This document shows, piece after piece, positions 60,442 through 64,000 of a DNA stretch of 64,000 nt. The position numbers were made by a program, and so were the translations under genes. The number at the start of each line of letters is the position of its first letter. The first letter of the stretch is position 1. The notes below the pieces were generated by a model. That model saw only the letters and a list, made by a program, of their open reading frames with translations, did no database searches and was not told the DNA's origin. The DNA lies in NCBI RefSeq assembly GCF_003752415.1, contig NZ_RKHG01000001.1, positions 2,418,001 to 2,482,000 of the forward strand, read 5' to 3'. The stretch comes from Luteococcus japonicus. GTDB taxonomy: Bacteria; Actinomycetota; Actinomycetes; Propionibacteriales; Propionibacteriaceae.

Positions 60442-61974
60442 TCAGTACGCGAAGGACAAGGGGGCATCCTCGTCCTCGACCATCTCGACGGGGGCCACTT
60501 CGGGCAGGCCGGCCCGGTTCCATTTCAGGATCAGGCCCATCTCGATGACGGCCAGCACTCCGTAGACCAGGGTGAACAGCACCATCGTCGTGATGGCCTC
60601 ACCGGCGCTCACCGACGGGCTGACGGCGGTCCAGGTGGGCAGCACACCGGCCACGATCCAGGGCTGGCGGCCCATCTCGGTGAAGATCCAGCCGAAGGAG
60701 TTGGCGAAGACCGGGAGGAAGGGGAGCGTTCCCATGGCGATCATCCACACGCGGCCCGGCATCGGGTTGCGGCCCTTGCGCAGCGCCCACAGGATCCAGG
60801 CGGAGATGGCCATGCCCGCGAAGCCGAGGCCCATCATGATGCGGAAGGTCCAGTAGCTGAGGGCCACATTCGGGCGGGCATCGACGGGCAGCGTCTTGAG
60901 CACCTGCGCGTACTGCTTCTGCAGCTCGGTCTGGCTGCCATCGTCGCGGATGAAGCCCTTGTCCTTGTACTGGGCCTCCAGGTCGTTGATGCCCTGCACC
61001 TGGGAGTCGAAGTTGCCGTGGGCCAGGAAGGACAGCAGCTTGGGCACCTTCAGGCTCCACACCTCCTTGGTCCCGTCGAGGGAGCCGAGGGTGAAGATGG
61101 AGAAGTCCGGGCTGTCGGAGGTCTCGTAGTGGGCCTCGGCGGCGGCCATCTTCATCGGCTGCACCTCGGTCATCACCTTGCCCTGCAGGTCACCAGAGCC
61201 AACCACGGCCAGCGAGGCGCCCAGCAGGACCAGGGCCCCGAACTTGGCCGCCCAGCGCCAGGTGGTGATGTCACGCTCGATGTGCTCGGCCTTCACGGTG
61301 GTGCCGGTGTAGTGGAGGTCCTCGCCGGCGACGGCGTGCAGGCGTGCCTTGTGCAGGCGCGCCAGGTGCCAGCCAGAAAGCCCGGCCACCAGGCCGCCAC
61401 CCACCATGTAGGAGGCGCTGATCTGGTGCGGGAAGGTGGCCAGGAAGACCGGGTTGGTGAGCAGGGCACCGAAGTCGGTGAGCTCGGCGCGGCCATTGCG
61501 GAAGACGGCACCCACCGGGTTCTGCATCCAGCTGTTGGCGGCCAGGATGAAGATGGCGCTGAGCATGGTGCCGATGGCCGCCAGGTAGATGGCCATCAGG
61601 TGCAGCTTCTTGGGCAGCCGGTCCCAGCCGAAGATCCACAGCCCGATGAAGGTGGACTCGAGGAAGAAGGCCAGCAGGGCCTCCAGCGCGAGGGGCGCGC
61701 CGAAGACGTCGCCGACGAAGCGGGAGTACTCGCTCCAGTTCATGCCGAACTGGAACTCCTGCACGATGCCGGTCACCACACCGGCCGCGAAATTGATCAA
61801 GAAGAGTTTTCCGAAGAATTTTGTGAGGCGGAGAAAATTGTCATTCCCGGTCTTGTACCAAATGGTCTGGAGTACCGCGACGAGCATGGAAAGCGAGATC
61901 GTCAGCGGTACGAACAGAAAGTGGTAGACCGTCGTGATCCCGAATTGCCATCGGGCGATGATCTGGGCGTCCAT
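60442..61974 (-). CDS. cydA: Cytochrome bd oxidase subunit I
   Basis: 510 residues from the ATG at 61974 (MDAQIIARWQFG). The haem-ligand His is seen in TTVYHFLFVPLTISL, the conserved EFQFGMNWSEYSRFVGDVFGAP, TFPHQISASYMV (second His) and SYWTFRIMMGLGFAG (Met ligand and Arg). The Q-loop between TEVQPMKMAAAEAHY and the last helices is of the short kind found in Gram-positives. Role: menaquinol oxidation and oxygen reduction without proton pumping. The promoter region contains a dyad shared with the divergent BlaI-like gene. Confidence 0.95.
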   Translation of the reverse strand: MDAQIIARWQFGITTVYHFLFVPLTISLSMLVAVLQTIWYKTGNDNFLRLTKFFGKLFLINFAAGVVTGIVQEFQFGMNWSEYSRFVGDVFGAPLALEALLAFFLESTFIGLWIFGWDRLPKKLHLMAIYLAAIGTMLSAIFILAANSWMQNPVGAVFRNGRAELTDFGALLTNPVFLATFPHQISASYMVGGGLVAGLSGWHLARLHKARLHAVAGEDLHYTGTTVKAEHIERDITTWRWAAKFGALVLLGASLAVVGSGDLQGKVMTEVQPMKMAAAEAHYETSDSPDFSIFTLGSLDGTKEVWSLKVPKLLSFLAHGNFDSQVQGINDLEAQYKDKGFIRDDGSQTELQKQYAQVLKTLPVDARPNVALSYWTFRIMMGLGFAGMAISAWILWALRKGRNPMPGRVWMIAMGTLPFLPVFANSFGWIFTEMGRQPWIVAGVLPTWTAVSPSVSAGEAITTMVLFTLVYGVLAVIEMGLILKWNRAGLPEVAPVEMVEDEDAPLSFAY

Positions 61975-61986
61975 GATGCGGACCGT

Positions 61987-62001
61987 ACTACTGGGGGTAG
62001 T
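61987..62001. promoter_or_regulatory. Dyad between cydA and the BlaI-like repressor gene
   Basis: ACTAC-TGGGG-GTAGT is an inverted repeat 13 bp upstream of the cydA start and 31 bp upstream of the repressor start. BlaI/MecI/CopY-family operators are TACA/TGTA or ACTAC-type dyads of this size, so control of both promoters is likely. Confidence 0.6.
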
Positions 62002-62031
62002 CAATTGCCTCTCGGCAACTAGGCTCTTCCC

Positions 62032-62394
62032 ATGGCGATTCTGGGTGGGCTTGAGATGCGGATCATGGAGATCCTTTGGCAGCAAGAGAATCCCGTGTCC
62101 GTGCGCGAGATCCATGAAGATCTGCTGAAGGACCGTACGTTGGCATACACGACGGTCATGACCGTGCTCGACCGGCTTGCCAAGAAGGGGATCACCCACC
62201 GTGATCGGGAGGGCCGGGCCTGGCTCTACGTCGCCGGATTCACCCGCGCGGAACTCGTCGTCACCGCCATGCGGGAGGCCCTGGCCGACTCCGGACCGGA
62301 GGAACGGACCGCGCTCACCCGCTTTGCCCAGACCCTGCCGGGGCATCAGCAGGACCTGTTGCGCAGCGCCCTGTCCGGACCGGCCCTGTCCTGA
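62032..62394 (+). CDS. BlaI/MecI/CopY-family repressor
   Basis: 120 residues. Winged helix: LGGLEMRIMEILWQQENPVS, VREIHEDLLKDRTLAYTTVM and TVLDRLAKKGITHRDREGRA, all typical of the Penicillinase_R family, followed by a short dimerisation region. There is no BlaR-like protease gene nearby. It is divergent from cydA with a dyad between them, so it may repress the cytochrome bd operon, or respond to copper or cell-wall stress as other family members do. The 3' end runs into a 15-bp tandem repeat. Confidence 0.88.
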   Translation: MAILGGLEMRIMEILWQQENPVSVREIHEDLLKDRTLAYTTVMTVLDRLAKKGITHRDREGRAWLYVAGFTRAELVVTAMREALADSGPEERTALTRFAQTLPGHQQDLLRSALSGPALS

Positions 62395-62427
62395 CCGGCC
62401 CTGTCCTGGCCGGCCCTGTCCTGACCG
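62371..62427 (+). repeat. 15-bp tandem repeat at the 3' end of the repressor gene
   Basis: Successive units of CCGGCCCTGTCCTGA (with single changes) occur about three and a half times, and the gene's own stop codon TGA (62392-62394) lies in the first full unit. Later units contain further in-frame-length TGA copies. Slippage here would alter the C-terminus or the intergenic distance to the permease gene. Confidence 0.7.
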
Positions 62428-62428
62428 C

Positions 62429-63952
62429 TCAGGCCACGGGCTCCGGTTCGGCCTCGCGGATCTCCGCATCGGCGGGCAGCGCCCTGCGGATGGGTGCGCC
62501 CAGCACGAAACCCACCAGCGCCAGCCCGATGATGAAGGCCAGGGTGCCCAGTGTCAGCAGCTCGAACTGGCCGAAGCTGACGCCCCAGGAGTCGACGAAG
62601 TCGTACTCGACGCCGGCCAGCCGCTCCAGGGTGCCGGGGAAGATCGCCACCCAGGAACCGAGCGCCACCCAGGCGGTGCACACCGTCGCCATCCCCACGA
62701 AGACGGCATCGGAGCCCGGCACCCGGAAGGGGCGGGGCTGCCACGGGAAGGCGATCCGCAGCTTCGCCGCGGCGGGGATGATCAACAGGTAGCTGAACAG
62801 GTAGGTGGTGATGGAGACGCTCAGCACCACGGAGAAGAGCGACGCGGAGGTGCCCGTCAGCTGCATGGCCGCCAGCATGAAGACCGTCGCCACCAGGCCG
62901 GACAGGATGTTGACCCGCACCGGGGTGCCGAGCGTCCGGTGGAATCGGCCGAAGAAGCCGCCGAAGAAGGAGCCGTCGGCCGCGGCCATCGCCTGCATGC
63001 GGTCGCTCATGATCATCCACGCCGCACCCTGGCCGGTGTTGGCCAGCAGGAACATCGCCGTCGCCAGGGTCATCATCAGCCCGTGCGCGCCGCCGTAGAC
63101 GCTGAAGACCGTGCTGGTGGCGGTCATCAGTCCGGACACCCCGTCGATCTTCTCGTCGGGGACCACAAGCAGGATGGTGAGGACCGGCACGATGTACAGC
63201 ACCGCGGCGCTGGCGGAGCTGCGCAGCACGGAGACCGCCACATCGCGCTGGGCATCCTTCATCTCACCCGACGCCGAGGAGGAGCTCTCGAAGCCCAGGA
63301 AGGCGAACAGCAGCAGGGGAGTGATCCCCAGGAAGCCGGCCACTGTCGGGCGCATGTCCCCCAGGCTGAAGGGCTGCAGGCCGTGGCGCGCGGCGTAGAC
63401 CAGCGCGGTGCCCAGGAAGAGCAGCAGGAAGGAGACCTTGAAGAAGGCGCCGACGGTGGGGATCCACTTCGCCTTCTTCAGGCTGAGCACGGCGGCCAGC
63501 ACCGTGACCCAGATGAAACCGAGCTTGAAGGCGTAGTCACCGGCGCCCCCCTCGGAGAAGTGCACCAGGTGGGTGCGGGCCGCCTCCGCGCACAGGAAGC
63601 TCATCGAGCCGCCCACCCACACCGGCTGGGTGATCCAGGTGAAGGCCGACGCGACGGCCGCCGCGGGCCGGCCGAAGGCCTGGCGGACCCACAGGTAGAC
63701 GCCGCCCTCCCCGACGAAGGCGGACCCGGTCTCCGCGAAGACCAGGGCATAGGGCACCAGGAAGAAGACCGTCAGCACCAGGAGCCAGGTGAAGGTCTGG
63801 CCCCCATAGGTGGACACCGAGCCCAGCATCTCCAGGCCGACGACGGCGGAGATGATGAGGAAGATGATGTCGAAACGCCCCAGGGTGCGATGCAGCAGTG
63901 CCACCTGTTCCTCTGCGTAGGCGGTACTGGTGGTCTGTGAGACCTCACTCAT
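62429..63952 (-). CDS. APC-superfamily amino-acid permease
   Basis: 507 residues with twelve probable membrane helices. Helix 1 is IIFLIISAVVGLEMLGSVST; the unwound-helix glycines and the helix 6 region LLLFAFLGFESSSSASGEMK are typical of glutamate/GABA antiporter-like APC proteins, as are EGGVYLWVRQAFGRP and the WHxRP-like FPWQPRPFRVPGSDAV after helix 11. Substrate cannot be set from sequence. It converges with the repressor gene and runs off with only about 50 bp of upstream sequence in the window. Confidence 0.88.
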   Translation of the reverse strand: MSEVSQTTSTAYAEEQVALLHRTLGRFDIIFLIISAVVGLEMLGSVSTYGGQTFTWLLVLTVFFLVPYALVFAETGSAFVGEGGVYLWVRQAFGRPAAAVASAFTWITQPVWVGGSMSFLCAEAARTHLVHFSEGGAGDYAFKLGFIWVTVLAAVLSLKKAKWIPTVGAFFKVSFLLLFLGTALVYAARHGLQPFSLGDMRPTVAGFLGITPLLLFAFLGFESSSSASGEMKDAQRDVAVSVLRSSASAAVLYIVPVLTILLVVPDEKIDGVSGLMTATSTVFSVYGGAHGLMMTLATAMFLLANTGQGAAWMIMSDRMQAMAAADGSFFGGFFGRFHRTLGTPVRVNILSGLVATVFMLAAMQLTGTSASLFSVVLSVSITTYLFSYLLIIPAAAKLRIAFPWQPRPFRVPGSDAVFVGMATVCTAWVALGSWVAIFPGTLERLAGVEYDFVDSWGVSFGQFELLTLGTLAFIIGLALVGFVLGAPIRRALPADAEIREAEPEPVA

Positions 63953-64000
63953 GCCATTCCCCTTGAAGATCTTGCGCTGGGGCGGGTTGTGGGGGCCTCG

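Noticed and set aside
57678-60548. A 956-residue plus-strand protein opposite cydD/cydB
   Set aside because: Gln/Gly/His-rich shadow of the cyd genes, with no domain pattern.

Overview
The window is high-GC, densely packed and uses many GTG starts. An intein-bearing replicative helicase, a NifJ-type pyruvate:ferredoxin oxidoreductase next to a cytochrome bd operon, a WhiB-like protein, and TTGTCCACA-type DnaA boxes all point to an actinomycete. A member of the Propionibacteriaceae is my best guess from gene content, not a proven assignment. A DnaA-box cluster and a parS-like palindrome suggest, without proving, a position not far from the replication origin.

Layout. 1-3.2 kb: housekeeping genes (aldo/keto reductase tail, APH-like kinase, HAD phosphatase, GNAT acetyltransferase, 3-methyladenine glycosylase). 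3.2-13.2 kb: a scrap-yard of mobile elements: two different IS3-family elements, two nearly identical inverted IS256-family copies, an IS110 element plus a second IS110 remnant, an orphan Doc-like toxin, a toxin-antitoxin pair split by an IS, and a monooxygenase cut off after 45 residues. 13.4-17.4 kb: peroxide and copper stress (ohrR/ohr with a perfect operator, a ferritin-like protein, a copper ATPase behind a CsoR-type box). 17.7-26.2 kb: a DUF4241-membrane fusion, a Phd/PIN module whose toxin is interrupted by a repeat, an Abi_2/HEPN protein, a regulator with an ABC exporter, and a DUF4062-like gene with a coupled mini-ORF.

26.4-33.5 kb holds a six-gene, translationally coupled, Tn7-like transposition operon: TnsA, TnsB, TnsC, two different TniQ proteins, and a WhiB-like four-cysteine protein at the end. 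No Cas genes are present. 33.9-37.4 kb holds a zinc-cluster protein and a Gabija-type GajA-GajB pair. 37.4-38.3 kb has a PH-like small protein between two fragments of a dispersed, MITE-like repeat that also occurs at 7.6 and 20.2 kb.

38.3-64 kb is mostly core genome: dnaB with a 427-residue intein; a DnaA-box-rich gap; csoR-copZ-copA; the DHOD-like/nifJ/GltD-like redox operon; a thiamine-binding protein; a broken PepSY gene beside a Met/His-rich membrane protein; a MalT-like LuxR regulator; cydA-cydB-cydD-cydC; a divergent BlaI-family repressor with a dyad in the shared promoter region; and an APC permease. CsoR probably controls both its own copper operon and the distant copper ATPase at 15 kb, because both carry a TACCC-N5-GGGTA box. 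The BlaI-like repressor probably acts on the cyd promoter.
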